64,000 nucleotides of DNA from Verrucomicrobiota bacterium JB024 (GCA_030673825.1 JAUTCS010000159.1:62001-126000); one strand, 5' to 3'; shown: positions 42,401-51,218, numbered from the stretch's first letter. Program-made: numbers and translations. Notes: a model not told the origin generated them from the letters alone.

Positions 42401-45400
42401 TCCTTCTCGGGCGTGTCGGACCGCGTGCGGGCTTTGACCTTTGTGCGGGCGATCAACCTGTGGGACGAAAGCTCCGTGCGCAGCTCGGATGCGACGGGCG
42501 TGGTTTACCACGCACCTTCCCGGCGTCTGTTTATCTCCGACTCCGAGATCAGCGAGTACGGCAACTCGTTGGAACCCGCCACAGGCGAATCGGTGTTTGA
42601 GGGTTTCAATGTTTTCGAGACGAACCTGACCGGCACAGACCGGCTGGACGCGCACTTCGCGCGGCGTACCGCTGGTTCCAATACGACGGAGCCGACGGGC
42701 ATCACCTACAATCCGCTCGACGGACACTTCTACGTGAGTGACGACGACGCCGTATCCATCCACCGCTACGCCTACAGCGAGAGTGGCAAGTTCGGCGCGC
42801 CGCTGGCCACGATGAGCACGGCCAGTAATGGACCGACCGACCCCGAGGGGATCACGGTGGACCCGGAGACGGGCATCCTCTACGTGATGGGCGGCAGCGA
42901 CGATCGTGTGGGCAAGTTCTACTTCGACGAGGAGCAGAACGCCTTTATCGCGCTGGGAAGCTTCTCGGTCAGCGAGTATCTGCACGACGCCGAGGGCATC
43001 GCCTTCGACCCGGTGGCGCGCACGCTGTTCATGGTTTCAGACTACAGCTACGCCATTGTGGAGATCACACTGGAGGGCGAGTTTTTAGCCAAGTACTCGC
43101 TGTACGACTTGCTGGCTGAGACGGGTGTGGCGCCGGAGATTCCCGGCGGCCTGACCTTCGGTCCCTCCTCGGACGACCCGACGCAGATGTCGATTTACGT
43201 GGCCGATCGTGGCGTGGATAACGGCGCTTTCCCCGAGTCGAACTCGCTCGACGGCGGGCTGATCGAGTTTCGCGTCACGCGTCACTCGGACAGTGGCTCC
43301 GGTACGGAGAACATCCTCCGCGTGCCTGCCGACTACGCGACGATCCAGGCCGCGATCAACGCCGCCTCCGAGGGGCAGACCGTGCTTGTCTCGCCGGGCT
43401 CTTACACAGAGAACCTCAACATTTCCAAAAACATTGTGCTGACCTCGCTCCAGTCCTACGGCGGCGGCGAGGACAGTATCGCCTCCACCGTACTCGACGG
43501 TGGCGATGGCAGCTATGTGATCAATGTTGCCTCCACCGTCACGGAGCTGACCGTGAACGGCTTCACGATCCGCAACTCCGACGACGGGGTGATGTGCGCG
43601 GGGGTGATGACCTTTACGAACAACTGGGTCACGCAGACGCAGGACGGGATTGACTACGAGGGCGGCGGCGGGCTCGTGCAGGATTGCCGCTTCTACGAAA
43701 ACGGGGACGACGGGATCGACCTGGACGGCCCGACCGCGGTGCGCGTGATCAACTGCGTGATCGCCGACAACGGAAACGACGGCGTCGAGATTCGCTTCCA
43801 CCCGATCCCCGGTGAACTCGACGGGCAGGATTTCAACTCGTTCTTCTACGGGAACACCATCTCGGGCAACGTCGAGGACGGTATCCAGTTTATCGACTAC
43901 GAGGGGACCGGCGATGACGCGCGCCGCAGCTTTATTGTGCAGGAAAATATCTTTGCGGGTAACGGCGGCGCCGGTCTGGGCTTCATGGACGACGAGAAGA
44001 CCAGCCAGGACTTTTCCGGCGGCGACGTGGCCGAGCGTGTGTACGCCTTCAACAATACCTTTTACGGAAATAACCACGGGATCAGCGGCGGGGACTCCGT
44101 CGTGGCGGTGAACAACATCTTCGCCGCCTCGACCGGGCGCGCCCTCTGGCGGATGAACGACAACTCCGTGGCGTACAACAATATCTTCCACGGGAACACG
44201 GTGGACTACGCCGAGAGCAATGTGGTGGAGGCGGATAACCGCTTCACGGATCCGCTGCTCGATACGGCTACGCTGCTTCCGGTTTCGGGCAGCCCGGTAA
44301 TTGAGGCCGGGGTGGCGCAGTACACCTATCTTAGTGAATTGGTGCTCGATCTGGATGAGGGGGACTACGACGGGACCGCGCCCGACATCGGCACGAGCAT
44401 TGCCCGGCAGTGGGACTCGCTCAGTCTGGCCGTTCCGACCGCGCTTGCCGCTGTGGCGGTGGATGCCGCCAGCATTCGTCTGAGCTGGACGGACCACAGT
44501 GTCGGCGAAACGGCTTACGAGGTCGAGCGCAGCCTGGGCTCTTCCGGGAGCTACAGCCGCGTCGCCACGCTGGCCGCGAATGCCTCCACCTGGATCGACA
44601 GCGGGCTTGCCGCCGAAACGACCTACAGCTACCGCGTCCGTGCGGTGGCGGGGACGGAGAGCTCGGATTATTCAGCCAGCACCGCCGCCACGACGTTGGC
44701 GGTCGATCAGAGCCAGCTCAGCACGAGCTTCCAGAACGGGGCGGGTGGCTACTCGGGCACGCTCTCGCTCACCATCGGGTCCGGTATCAGTGGTGGACAG
44801 GACGCCACCGGGACGGCTGTCTGGGTGGATGGTGACGATGGCGGAGAAGTGACGCAGGGGCTGATTTCATTCAGCGGTCTGTTCGGCGATGGTATGGGGC
44901 AAGTTCCGGCGGGCGCGACGATTATCAGCGCCACGTTGGAGCTGTACTGCGTGAGCCCCTCCGATGATGGCGGGCTGGGGATTTATCGCCTGCTGGTGCC
45001 GTTTGACAGTGCGAGCACGTGGAGTTCGCTCGGCGCGGGAATCAGCGCCGATGGCAGCGAGGCCGTTACCGTGGCCGATCAGGATCGCGAGGTTGGCGGG
45101 GAGTACCGCAACGCCGTGGTTGGCTGGGACGTGACCGCCTCGGTCCAGGCCTGGGCGAGCGGCTCGGCAGAGAATTACGGCTGGGTCTTTATCAACCTGA
45201 CGGGCGATGGCTTCGACTTCTCCAGTGAACGTGACGGCGACAGCTCGCACTGGCCCCGGCTGGTTGTGATCTATCGCCTCGATGACGTGGATGACTCGAG
45301 CTCCGGCGGTAGTTTCGCCTCCAGTGGCTCGTCCCCTGTCAACAGCTCGACGGGCGGGAGCAACACGGGTACCGATGCCGGTTCCACCACGCAAAGCGAT

Positions 45401-45655
45401 GTCTCCAGCGGCGAAGACGGCTCCGCTCAGGAGGATGCCGAGGCTACGACCGCCGGTCAGCTCGTGCTGAGACTGATCAAGCCGGTGGGGACGGCCTGCA
45501 GGTTGCAGGTTTCCCATGACCTGAAAAACTGGAGCGAGGTGGAGGACTACACACTGCTGGGGACGACCGGCAACGGAGACGGCACCGAACTGGTGGAGGT
45601 CTCTGTGACCCTGCCGGAAACCTCGCCGAGCTTTTTCCGCTTCTGCGTGGAGTGA
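39404..45655 (+). CDS. Giant multidomain surface protein (DNRLRE/FN3/lamin-tail/beta-propeller/beta-helix)
   Basis: 2083 residues with a signal peptide (about 1-21). Approximate domain order: lamin-tail-like start; DNRLRE domain 267-456; fibronectin III 462-550; DNRLRE 555-746; fibronectin III 750-836; lamin-tail domain 843-966 with a calcium-loop-like D-A-N-G-D-G-S-V; beta-propeller of SdiA-regulated/phytase-like type 1007-1291; right-handed beta-helix (pectate-lyase/NosD-like) 1304-1636; fibronectin III 1676-1769; DNRLRE 1774-1959; Ser/Gly linker; a C-terminal domain ending in F-F-R-F-C-V-E. The three fibronectin units share a W-x-D-x-x-x-G-E-T-x-Y motif. Adhesion or polysaccharide handling at the surface is likely; no catalytic site could be confirmed. 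Confidence 0.85.
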   Translation: MNPLKSATVFLTLACAQALCGQSSVIVNEINTVTDQNAERNGYLGGTALDGQQPGQGEDAYFGRVYHNGGDWFEIVVVGDGTAGSTVDMRGYTFAALGPGAMEFTLSDDPYWSAVSAGTIITFIDIQEGVDGEGTGMSTQLNVEDNLSTEGWAWTNIYLNDDQYIASRTATAFAFDNNGSRIQIFDTNENTVYGPAGEGTGGYATTGIDARETTLLMEDPSPLSEWEAGSAWGDNTPNYNSSFGHPNTWGSTDTVQDFSAFIDRGAVVEYVFREGLDGYAGTVDTSLYETYPTVTYGETTAGRTDINDDPSDPDENGLLRFTEIFGTGAGQVAADAIIVSATLQVHFDNGAPDSTVTVHRMLVSWDESSTWNSMDDGVAIDEVDALADPTDSIYAVADNSTQSFDVTADVLAWQADTGSNNGWIFHLGSGSNGYEFRTSEWGTEEERPTLVIVVASGAEQLAAPTDLTAVALSQTSVQLNWTDNAEGETAYRIERKIGSGEYETLVEDLLPDTITYTDTGLAMNTLVTYRVQAVGALSSDYSNEYAVRTLLPAGQHLATFRQGENGYIGTVDATLYESDPQTTYGDVDYVRTDINNDAADPDENGLLRFEALFGGMEGQVPLGSGIVSATLTVYFHNGAPGAGYVTVHRMLADWNENTTWGAMNDGVDADGAEAALDATARAYNVMDNEYRSFDVTQDLVAWLNDPESNRGWAFRMDQTSNGYEFRSSEYVDADSRPVLEIVWSDEPLPAAPADLRAVAVTANTVLLTWVDQGDGETFYHIERADGGEFAVQTDALAANTVRHIQTHLDAGSYTYRVAAGSEAGLSAYSDEVSVEVGSGCARDLVINELLIAPTGDANGDGSVNDGDEFVEIYNTGEASVDLSGFELSDSTAVRHLFAAGTVLEPKTALVVFGGGTPTGSFGGAEVVVASTGTLDLDDEGGMVSLSVSGVLISQYVYGAGEGAGSSIVRAEPGDMSAPMGSHGSGGEPSYSPGAEIGGGSFSGVSDRVRALTFVRAINLWDESSVRSSDATGVVYHAPSRRLFISDSEISEYGNSLEPATGESVFEGFNVFETNLTGTDRLDAHFARRTAGSNTTEPTGITYNPLDGHFYVSDDDAVSIHRYAYSESGKFGAPLATMSTASNGPTDPEGITVDPETGILYVMGGSDDRVGKFYFDEEQNAFIALGSFSVSEYLHDAEGIAFDPVARTLFMVSDYSYAIVEITLEGEFLAKYSLYDLLAETGVAPEIPGGLTFGPSSDDPTQMSIYVADRGVDNGAFPESNSLDGGLIEFRVTRHSDSGSGTENILRVPADYATIQAAINAASEGQTVLVSPGSYTENLNISKNIVLTSLQSYGGGEDSIASTVLDGGDGSYVINVASTVTELTVNGFTIRNSDDGVMCAGVMTFTNNWVTQTQDGIDYEGGGGLVQDCRFYENGDDGIDLDGPTAVRVINCVIADNGNDGVEIRFHPIPGELDGQDFNSFFYGNTISGNVEDGIQFIDYEGTGDDARRSFIVQENIFAGNGGAGLGFMDDEKTSQDFSGGDVAERVYAFNNTFYGNNHGISGGDSVVAVNNIFAASTGRALWRMNDNSVAYNNIFHGNTVDYAESNVVEADNRFTDPLLDTATLLPVSGSPVIEAGVAQYTYLSELVLDLDEGDYDGTAPDIGTSIARQWDSLSLAVPTALAAVAVDAASIRLSWTDHSVGETAYEVERSLGSSGSYSRVATLAANASTWIDSGLAAETTYSYRVRAVAGTESSDYSASTAATTLAVDQSQLSTSFQNGAGGYSGTLSLTIGSGISGGQDATGTAVWVDGDDGGEVTQGLISFSGLFGDGMGQVPAGATIISATLELYCVSPSDDGGLGIYRLLVPFDSASTWSSLGAGISADGSEAVTVADQDREVGGEYRNAVVGWDVTASVQAWASGSAENYGWVFINLTGDGFDFSSERDGDSSHWPRLVVIYRLDDVDDSSSGGSFASSGSSPVNSSTGGSNTGTDAGSTTQSDVSSGEDGSAQEDAEATTAGQLVLRLIKPVGTACRLQVSHDLKNWSEVEDYTLLGTTGNGDGTELVEVSVTLPETSPSFFRFCVE

Positions 45656-45695
45656 TTCCCGCGCGCCACTTTAACCGCTACGACCTGCCAAGACG

Positions 45696-46361
45696 ATGAA
45701 ACTGATCTACGCTCTACTCGGATGCCTGGCCCTGCTGGGCTCACTGAACCTGCACGGGATGGACGCCATGCCGTGGATTTCCGGCCTGTCGGCCACCCCG
45801 GACGACACGGACACCTCCTTTGCCGTGGATGGGGTGTACGGGTACTCCTTTACCGTGGGCGAAACTGCGCTGGAGGTGAGTGCGCTGGGCATTTACGACT
45901 ATCAGGCGGACGGCCTGCTGAGTGATCACGAGGTGGGCCTGTACACGAGCGACGGCATGCTGGTGGCCTCCGTCTCATTGGAGGCGGGCGCTTCCAGCGG
46001 GGAATCCTTCGTTTACGTCTCTTTGTCCACGCCGATCATCCTGTCGGCGGACGCCGAGTATGTGGTCGCCGCGACCTACCTGCGTGGGACGGCGGGCGAC
46101 TCCACCGCCTACGCCAATGACCGCTTCTGCTTCGCCACCTTCGATACGACCTGGGGAAATGTTGCCTCCTACGGCACCGCGCTTTTCACCAATGAGACGA
46201 CCTCGCTGGTGTATCCGACCGGGCAGTCCGCCTCCGCTTATGGTGGGTTCATCGGGCCGAACATGATCGTGGCGGCGGTGCCAGAGCCTTCGTGGACAGT
46301 GGCTGCTGCCGGGCTGGCCGTGGGGCTACTGGTATTGCGCCGGGTGCGTCGTCGGGGCTGA
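45696..46361 (+). CDS. PEP-CTERM protein, DUF4082-like
   Basis: A 221-residue exported protein. It has a signal peptide at 1-21 and a beta-sandwich resembling DUF4082/choice-of-anchor domains (Y-G-Y-S-F-T-V-G near residue 48). A PEP-CTERM tail V-P-E-P-S-W-T-V-A is followed by a hydrophobic helix and R-R-V-R-R-R-G. It starts 40 nt after the giant surface protein and is probably expressed with it, so both may belong to one extracellular structure. Confidence 0.82.
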   Translation: MKLIYALLGCLALLGSLNLHGMDAMPWISGLSATPDDTDTSFAVDGVYGYSFTVGETALEVSALGIYDYQADGLLSDHEVGLYTSDGMLVASVSLEAGASSGESFVYVSLSTPIILSADAEYVVAATYLRGTAGDSTAYANDRFCFATFDTTWGNVASYGTALFTNETTSLVYPTGQSASAYGGFIGPNMIVAAVPEPSWTVAAAGLAVGLLVLRRVRRRG

Positions 46362-46409
46362 AGCCTTGATGCGCGTTGCGTTTTTACGGCGTACAAGCGG
46401 GTGGGGAAG

Positions 46410-47282
46410 TCAGTTTTTCTCCGCCAGGGAGAGCCGGTACTGACGCGGGGTCATGCCCACATGCCGCTTGAAGGTTCGGATAAAGTATGAGGGTTCGTTG
46501 AAGCCGCAGGCCCAGCCGACTTCGGAGATGTTGTAGGTACCGCTTCTCAGCAGTGAACGGGCCTGGGCGATGCGTTCCTGGGCGATCCAGGTGCTCAGCG
46601 TCAGCCGCCGGTGCCGGTGAAACATACGTGAGAGGTGGTCTGGCGTACAGTTGAGCGCAAGAGCGATGCCAGCGACGGAGAGCTTGGGCTCGCTCAGGTG
46701 CGCGTGGACGAATTTCTCGGCCTCAGCGACGAGAGGTGAGCCGGGCCGGGCCACGAGTTTAGCCGGTTGGCTCAGCTCCGAGCAGGTGGTGATGAAAAAC
46801 GCTTCGAGCAGCGCCCGGGTATAGGCGTGCCGGTGTTTGGCGGGGATGTGGTCGAGATTGGAGATGTCGTCCAGGTAACGGAAGATATCGTGCCCGCGGG
46901 TGCTGATGAGCCGAATGTGATCGTGCCCCAGGATGCGCCGGGAGGCGTCGGCACGTGCGCGCATCAGGTAGAGCCCCTCCTGGACGTTCATACACACGAT
47001 GATACTGTAGGGGGTGTCGAGATCGACGGGAGTCTCCGCGTGCGGTACGCCCCGGGGCATGACGCAGATCTCTCCCGTGCCGAGTTGGAACGTCTGACCA
47101 GCGCAGTCAAAGTCCGTGGCCCCGCCCGTCTGAATGAAGAGCTCGGGGTTGGGGTGGAAGTGTGAGTTGGGGCGCTTGCGGTGCAGTTCCTGCCGGGGCG
47201 GTATGCGGACCTGGAGCTTGCCGCTGCGCAGACGGGCCAGGGTGCGCTGGAGGTCCTTGCAATAGTTCTGGGCGGAAGGCAT
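46410..47282 (-). CDS. AraC-family transcriptional regulator
   Basis: A 290-residue regulator with an N-terminal cupin-like sensor (H-F-H-P-N-P-E-L-F-I-Q near residue 39) and a C-terminal double HTH. The second HTH helix reads G-F-N-E-P-S-Y-F-I-R-T-F-K-R-H-V-G-M-T-P. It is divergent from a ThuA-like gene and a Gfo/Idh/MocA oxidoreductase gene, which it probably controls in response to a sugar or sugar derivative. Confidence 0.9.
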   Translation of the reverse strand: MPSAQNYCKDLQRTLARLRSGKLQVRIPPRQELHRKRPNSHFHPNPELFIQTGGATDFDCAGQTFQLGTGEICVMPRGVPHAETPVDLDTPYSIIVCMNVQEGLYLMRARADASRRILGHDHIRLISTRGHDIFRYLDDISNLDHIPAKHRHAYTRALLEAFFITTCSELSQPAKLVARPGSPLVAEAEKFVHAHLSEPKLSVAGIALALNCTPDHLSRMFHRHRRLTLSTWIAQERIAQARSLLRSGTYNISEVGWACGFNEPSYFIRTFKRHVGMTPRQYRLSLAEKN

Positions 47283-47421
47283 GAATCGTGGGATGCCGGA
47301 TTTGTACTATAAAGCTCGATTCAATCACACTCTGGTGACTTGTCAAAGCCAAAGAAAATGTGCAGAATGATTACGTTATTAAATTTGGGCGGGATTGTTC
47401 ATTCTCCGTCCATTAACCCCC

Positions 47422-48168
47422 ATGATTAATATGAGTTCACCGATCCGAGTCACTGTGTGGAGCGAGTACCGCCACGAAAAGAACAACCCGAAGGTCACCG
47501 GGATTTACCCCGAGGGCATTCACGGAGCCATTGCCGGTTTTCTGGGAAAACAGGCGGACATTACCGTGCGTACCGCCACGCTGGACGAGCCGGACCATGG
47601 CCTGGGCGGAAGCGTCCTGGATGAGACGGATGTGCTCGTGTGGTGGGGGCATATGGCGCACGGCGAGGTTTCCGACGAAATTGTCGCCAAGGCCAAAACC
47701 CGCGTACTGGAGGGCATGGGGCTTATCGCACTGCACTCCAGCCATAAGGCGAAGATATTCACGAGCCTGATGGGCACGAGCGGCTCGCTCAAGTGGCGTA
47801 TGTCCACGGACAAGGAGCGCCTGTGGAACCTGATGCCCTCGCACCCGATTACCCAGGGGATCGGTGAGTATTTTGAGATCGCGAACGAGGAAATGTACGG
47901 CGAGCCCTTCGGGATTCCGACGCCGGACGAGCTCCTGTTCATCTCGTGGTTCACTGGTGGGGAGGTCTTCCGCAGCGGGGCCACCTGGAACCGTGGCAGT
48001 GGCCGGATCTTCTATTTCCGCCCCGGGCATGAAACGCTCCCGACCTACCATCAGGCGGAGGTGCAGACCGTCATCACCAACGCCGTGCGCTGGGCCCATA
48101 CCGGTGTGCGCACCGAGGCCGACGTGTGTCCGAAATCGGAACCGCTCGAGCCCCTGCCCGAAGCTTAG
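47422..48168 (+). CDS. ThuA domain-containing protein (trehalose-utilisation type)
   Basis: A 248-residue protein of the ThuA class-I-amidotransferase-like fold. Characteristic segments: V-W-S-E-Y-R-H-E near the start, [11 protein letters not shown], and F-Y-F-R-P-G-H-E-T near residue 205. ThuA-like proteins with a Gfo/Idh/MocA partner are linked to oxidation of disaccharides to keto-sugars, as in ThuAB. The start may be ATG 47422 or ATG 47431; neither has a clear ribosome-binding site. Confidence 0.88.
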   Translation: MINMSSPIRVTVWSEYRHEKNNPKVTGIYPEGIHGAIAGFLGKQADITVRTATLDEPDHGLGGSVLDETDVLVWWGHMAHGEVSDEIVAKAKTRVLEGMGLIALHSSHKAKIFTSLMGTSGSLKWRMSTDKERLWNLMPSHPITQGIGEYFEIANEEMYGEPFGIPTPDELLFISWFTGGEVFRSGATWNRGSGRIFYFRPGHETLPTYHQAEVQTVITNAVRWAHTGVRTEADVCPKSEPLEPLPEA

Positions 48169-48182
48169 GATAATTTGCGAAT

Positions 48183-48217
48183 CGGTCCGGGTTCTCGAAC
48201 GGCCCGGGCCGGTTTTG
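48183..48217 (+). terminator. Possible terminator after the ThuA gene
   Basis: CGGTCCGGG (48183-48191) pairs with CCCGGGCCG (48203-48211) with one G-U pair, followed by GTTTTGT. Confidence 0.55.
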
Positions 48218-48286
48218 TATTATCTTCCCATTGTGTTTTTGTCTAAATAGCCCGGGTTGTATCGGGCTGAAAGTTAAGCTATACCC

Positions 48287-49375
48287 ATGAAAAAGACACC
48301 CAAGCGTTCAGGGCCGGTCCGTCTGGCTATCATCGGCACCGGCGGCATGGCCAACAATCACGCGCGCAAATTCAAGGAGGTACCCGGTTGCACGCTAGTG
48401 GCGGCAGTGGACGTCTCCCGCGAGCGAGCCGAAGCCTTTGCCAAGGAGCACGGCATTCCCGAGGTTTACAGCTCGGTGGACGAGTTGCTGGCCGCCGGGT
48501 CAGTGGAGGCGGTTTCGATCGTTACTCCGGACGCCTTTCACGCGGCGCTTGCCATCCAGTGCCTGAAAGCGGGCCTGCACGTGCTGTGCGAGAAGCCGCT
48601 CGCAGTGAACTACCCGGACGCGCAGCGCATGGTCAAGGCCGCGCAGAAGGCCGGGGTGATCAACATGGTGAACCTCTCGTACCGCGACATGCCGAGCCTC
48701 CAGGCCGTGGCTAAGCTCGTCCATACGGGCAAGCTTGGGGAGATCCGGCATCTTGAGGCCAGCTACCTGCAAGCCTGGCTGGCGAGCAAGATATGGGGCG
48801 ACTGGCGCACGACGCCGGCGTGGCTGTGGCGGCTCTCCAGCGCCCATGGCAGCAAGGGGGTATTGGGCGATGTCGGCGTGCATATTCTGGACTTCGCGAC
48901 TTTCCCCGCAGGGCCGCTCAAGAGCGTGTACTGCGCGCTGAAGACTTTTGACAAGGCCCCGGGCAACCGTATCGGCGAGTATACGCTCGACGCCAACGAC
49001 AGCGCGGTGATGACGGTCGAGTTCGCCAACGGCGCACTTGGGACGATCCATACCAGCCGCTGGGTCGGTGGCCATGCCAACCGCCTTTACCTGAAGATCG
49101 CAGGCACCCTTGGCACAGTTGTCATCGATACGGACTGGGGCCATGACACCTACCGTGCCTGCCTGGGCCGCAACCTCGACAAGGCCGTCTGGAAGGAGGT
49201 CAAGGTCAAGTCCACGCCGAACAACTACGCCCGCTTCATCAAGAGCATTCGCACCGGCAAGCAGGACCAGCCGGACTTCGCCCGTGGGGCGGAGGTTCAG
49301 AAGGTCCTCGACGCCTGCTATGTCTCCGATGGTAAGCACGCCCCGGTACGTTTCCCCGCTCGTGCGGCGAAGTAA
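48287..49375 (+). CDS. Gfo/Idh/MocA family oxidoreductase
   Basis: A 362-residue NAD(P)-dependent oxidoreductase. It has the Rossmann start A-I-I-G-T-G-G-M-A, the substrate and cofactor motif C-E-K-P-L-A-V-N near residue 103, and the catalytic region G-D-V-G-V-H-I-L-D with Asp and His near residue 200. There is no Tat signal, so it acts in the cytoplasm. It pairs with the upstream ThuA-like gene as the ThuB-like partner and is likely under the divergent AraC regulator. The substrate is probably a sugar or glycoside. Confidence 0.9.
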   Translation: MKKTPKRSGPVRLAIIGTGGMANNHARKFKEVPGCTLVAAVDVSRERAEAFAKEHGIPEVYSSVDELLAAGSVEAVSIVTPDAFHAALAIQCLKAGLHVLCEKPLAVNYPDAQRMVKAAQKAGVINMVNLSYRDMPSLQAVAKLVHTGKLGEIRHLEASYLQAWLASKIWGDWRTTPAWLWRLSSAHGSKGVLGDVGVHILDFATFPAGPLKSVYCALKTFDKAPGNRIGEYTLDANDSAVMTVEFANGALGTIHTSRWVGGHANRLYLKIAGTLGTVVIDTDWGHDTYRACLGRNLDKAVWKEVKVKSTPNNYARFIKSIRTGKQDQPDFARGAEVQKVLDACYVSDGKHAPVRFPARAAK

Positions 49376-49417
49376 ACGCCGTTGGGACGCGCCCATTGAT
49401 AGCCCTGTTGCAATAAG

Positions 49418-49450
49418 AAGCCCCTTCGGTCAACCGGAGGGGCTTTTTGG
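49418..49450 (+). terminator. Rho-independent terminator of the oxidoreductase gene
   Basis: AAGCCCCTTCGGT-ca-ACCGGAGGGGCTT followed by TTT, 42 nt after the stop (one G-U pair). Confidence 0.9.
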
Positions 49451-49706
49451 CGTCTTTACCGCCGGTGCGGGTGAGACGGGGTTCAGGTGATCCCAGTAGG
49501 AGGGCAGGGCCAGAGGCACGCGATGGAGTGGGGATTGTGCCGGGGGTGTATTGTAAAAAAAAGCGTCATGGGCTACATTACGGTCGTTTGTATTTACAGT
49601 CCACAGCCAGAAAAAGCCGCACGTGTATGTTTCGCGCTGGACGTCAGCGCGGGGCATGGTTGTATGGCGGATCATTGATGGTCGCAGCGCGTGGAGGTTG
49701 ACGTCT
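49451..49706. other. Leader of the PAS-SpoIIE gene, no gene seen
   Basis: The 256 nt between the terminator and the next start hold no convincing frame. A good ribosome-binding site (GGAGG at 49693-49697) precedes the ATG at 49707. A minus-strand frame crosses the region but has no start site or recognisable motif. Confidence 0.5.
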
Positions 49707-50909
49707 ATGAAAACACACGAAGTCAAGCAGGTTCAGGACATCTACCGGATGAGTATTCCGGCGTTGTTCGACGCGCTCCTGAAGGAGTCCGAGGACTGCA
49801 TTTACTTCAAGGACATGAAGTGCCGCTTCGTGTACGTCAGTCACCGGCATGCGCAGAAGTTCGGTGTCAGCTCGCTGGACGAGATCGTGGGCAAGACGGA
49901 CTTCGACTTTTTCACCGAGGAGCACGCCAAGCAGGCTTATGAGGACGAGCAGGAGATCCTGCGCAGTGGCAAGGCTCTCATCAACGAGACCGAAAAGGAA
50001 ACCTGGCCCGACGGAACCATCACCTGGGTCACCTCAACCAAGATCCCGCTGCACCTGAACTCGGGTAAGCTGGTTGGCATCCTCGGTATCTCGCGCGACA
50101 TTACCCGCGAGAAGCTCGCCCTGGACAAGCTGGAGGACTCCGAAAAGCGCCTGCGCGAGAAAAACCGCATCCTCCAGATCGACTACGACAACGCCCGTCG
50201 CGTGCAGAGCGCGCTCATCCCCGGCGAGTCGCAGCCGTGCAGTTTTTTAAAGTACTCCGTCGTCTATAACCCGCTGGAGGCGGTCGGCGGCGACGTCCTG
50301 AGCTTTCCCACCGGGCAGCCGGACGAGTTCATGGTTATCCTCGGCGATGTCTGCGGGCACGGTATCTCCGCCGCGCTCTACACCCTGCTGGTCAAGCACG
50401 TGGCCGACCAGGCCGCGGTGAATCACCCCGACCGCCTGGAGATCGCCATGGAGCAGGTGCAGGAGGAGATTTCCGAGCTGGTGCGCCCGAACTACGTGAC
50501 CATGGTCGCCGGGCGTATCCGCCGCACGGACGATGGCTACCAGTTGAACGTGGCCCACGCCGGGCATCCGGACATCCTGCACTACGACAGCCAAAGCGGC
50601 GAAGTCGAGGTGATCCGGCTCAAGCCGCAGGACGCGATCGGGTTTGTCACCGGGCGCGAACGCCGTGGGCAGGTCTTCGAGCTTTCGAAGGGCGACCGCT
50701 TGCTCTTTTACACGGACGGGGCGGTGGAAACCGTCAATGAGTGTGCTGAGGAATTCGAGCTAGACCGGCTGGTCGAGGCTTTCAAGGCCGAGCTCCAGGC
50801 TCCGATCAAGGACATGGCGGGAAACATTGGCAAGCGCGTGCGCGCGTTTCGCGGTAAGGCCCCGCGCATGGATGACGTGACCCTGCTGGCGGTCGAGATC
50901 AGCGGTTAG
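49707..50909 (+). CDS. PAS domain SpoIIE-family (PP2C) serine phosphatase
   Basis: A 400-residue cytoplasmic signalling protein. A PAS domain covers about residues 15-140 (Y-F-K-D-M-K-C-R-F-V-Y-V-S near 33, I-S-R-D-I-T-R-E-K at the end), followed by a short coiled coil. A SpoIIE-type phosphatase covers about 185-400, with G-G-D-V-L-S, L-G-D-V-C-G-H-G and F-Y-T-D-G-A-V-E supplying the metal-binding Asp residues. Such proteins usually dephosphorylate an anti-sigma-factor antagonist, but no STAS or HPK-type gene is adjacent. The start is set by GGAGG 9 nt upstream. Confidence 0.92.
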   Translation: MKTHEVKQVQDIYRMSIPALFDALLKESEDCIYFKDMKCRFVYVSHRHAQKFGVSSLDEIVGKTDFDFFTEEHAKQAYEDEQEILRSGKALINETEKETWPDGTITWVTSTKIPLHLNSGKLVGILGISRDITREKLALDKLEDSEKRLREKNRILQIDYDNARRVQSALIPGESQPCSFLKYSVVYNPLEAVGGDVLSFPTGQPDEFMVILGDVCGHGISAALYTLLVKHVADQAAVNHPDRLEIAMEQVQEEISELVRPNYVTMVAGRIRRTDDGYQLNVAHAGHPDILHYDSQSGEVEVIRLKPQDAIGFVTGRERRGQVFELSKGDRLLFYTDGAVETVNECAEEFELDRLVEAFKAELQAPIKDMAGNIGKRVRAFRGKAPRMDDVTLLAVEISG

Positions 50910-50950
50910 GGCAAGTTTGCCCGCTGTTCGTTGCGGAGAGAACCGTGTTT

Positions 50951-51218
50951 TTAACCACAGAGGACACAGAGAGCACAGAGGCTATTTAGAGGGCTTTAAA
51001 CGAAGTCGCAGCCATTACTCCCTCAACGTTGCGTCTTCGTGTCTCTGTGGTGAAAAAGAGATGAACCGCAGAGGCGCAAAGACGCAGAGTCGATGAGAGA
51101 AGGGCTACGGCCTTACTTATACCCCAACCTTGGGCGGAGAGGGCGCGTCTCCTGATCAGTGGCATCCGTGTTATCCGTGGTTAAGCCCCTCTGTGCTCTC
51201 TGTGTCCTCTGTGGTTAA
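50951..51218. repeat. CACAGAG-family palindromic element A, 31-bp perfect inverted ends
   Basis: The 31-bp end at 50951-50981 (starting TTAACCACAGAGGACACAGA) is repeated exactly in inverse at 51188-51218. Inner words (GCGTCTTCGTGTCTCTGTGG at about 51030 and ACCGCAGAGGCGCAAAGACG at about 51064) are a second, diverged inverted pair, and a third motif (ATCCGTGTTATCCGTGGTTAA) adjoins the right end. There is no coding frame inside. It fills most of the gap between the PAS-SpoIIE gene and hemA, ending 12 nt from the hemA stop. Confidence 0.85.

Noticed and set aside
39404-45655. A possible gene fusion caused by assembly
   Set aside because: The frame is open throughout 6.2 kb, with repeated matching domains and uniform composition, and the termini look native (signal peptide and surface-type C-terminus).
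49430-49726. A 98-codon minus-strand frame behind the oxidoreductase terminator
   Set aside because: It overlaps the terminator and the next gene's ribosome-binding site and has no recognisable domain or start signal.
50951-51218. CRISPR-like array from repeated CACAGAG words
   Set aside because: The words are arranged as nested inverted repeats, not direct repeats with unique spacers of constant length; no cas gene is present.
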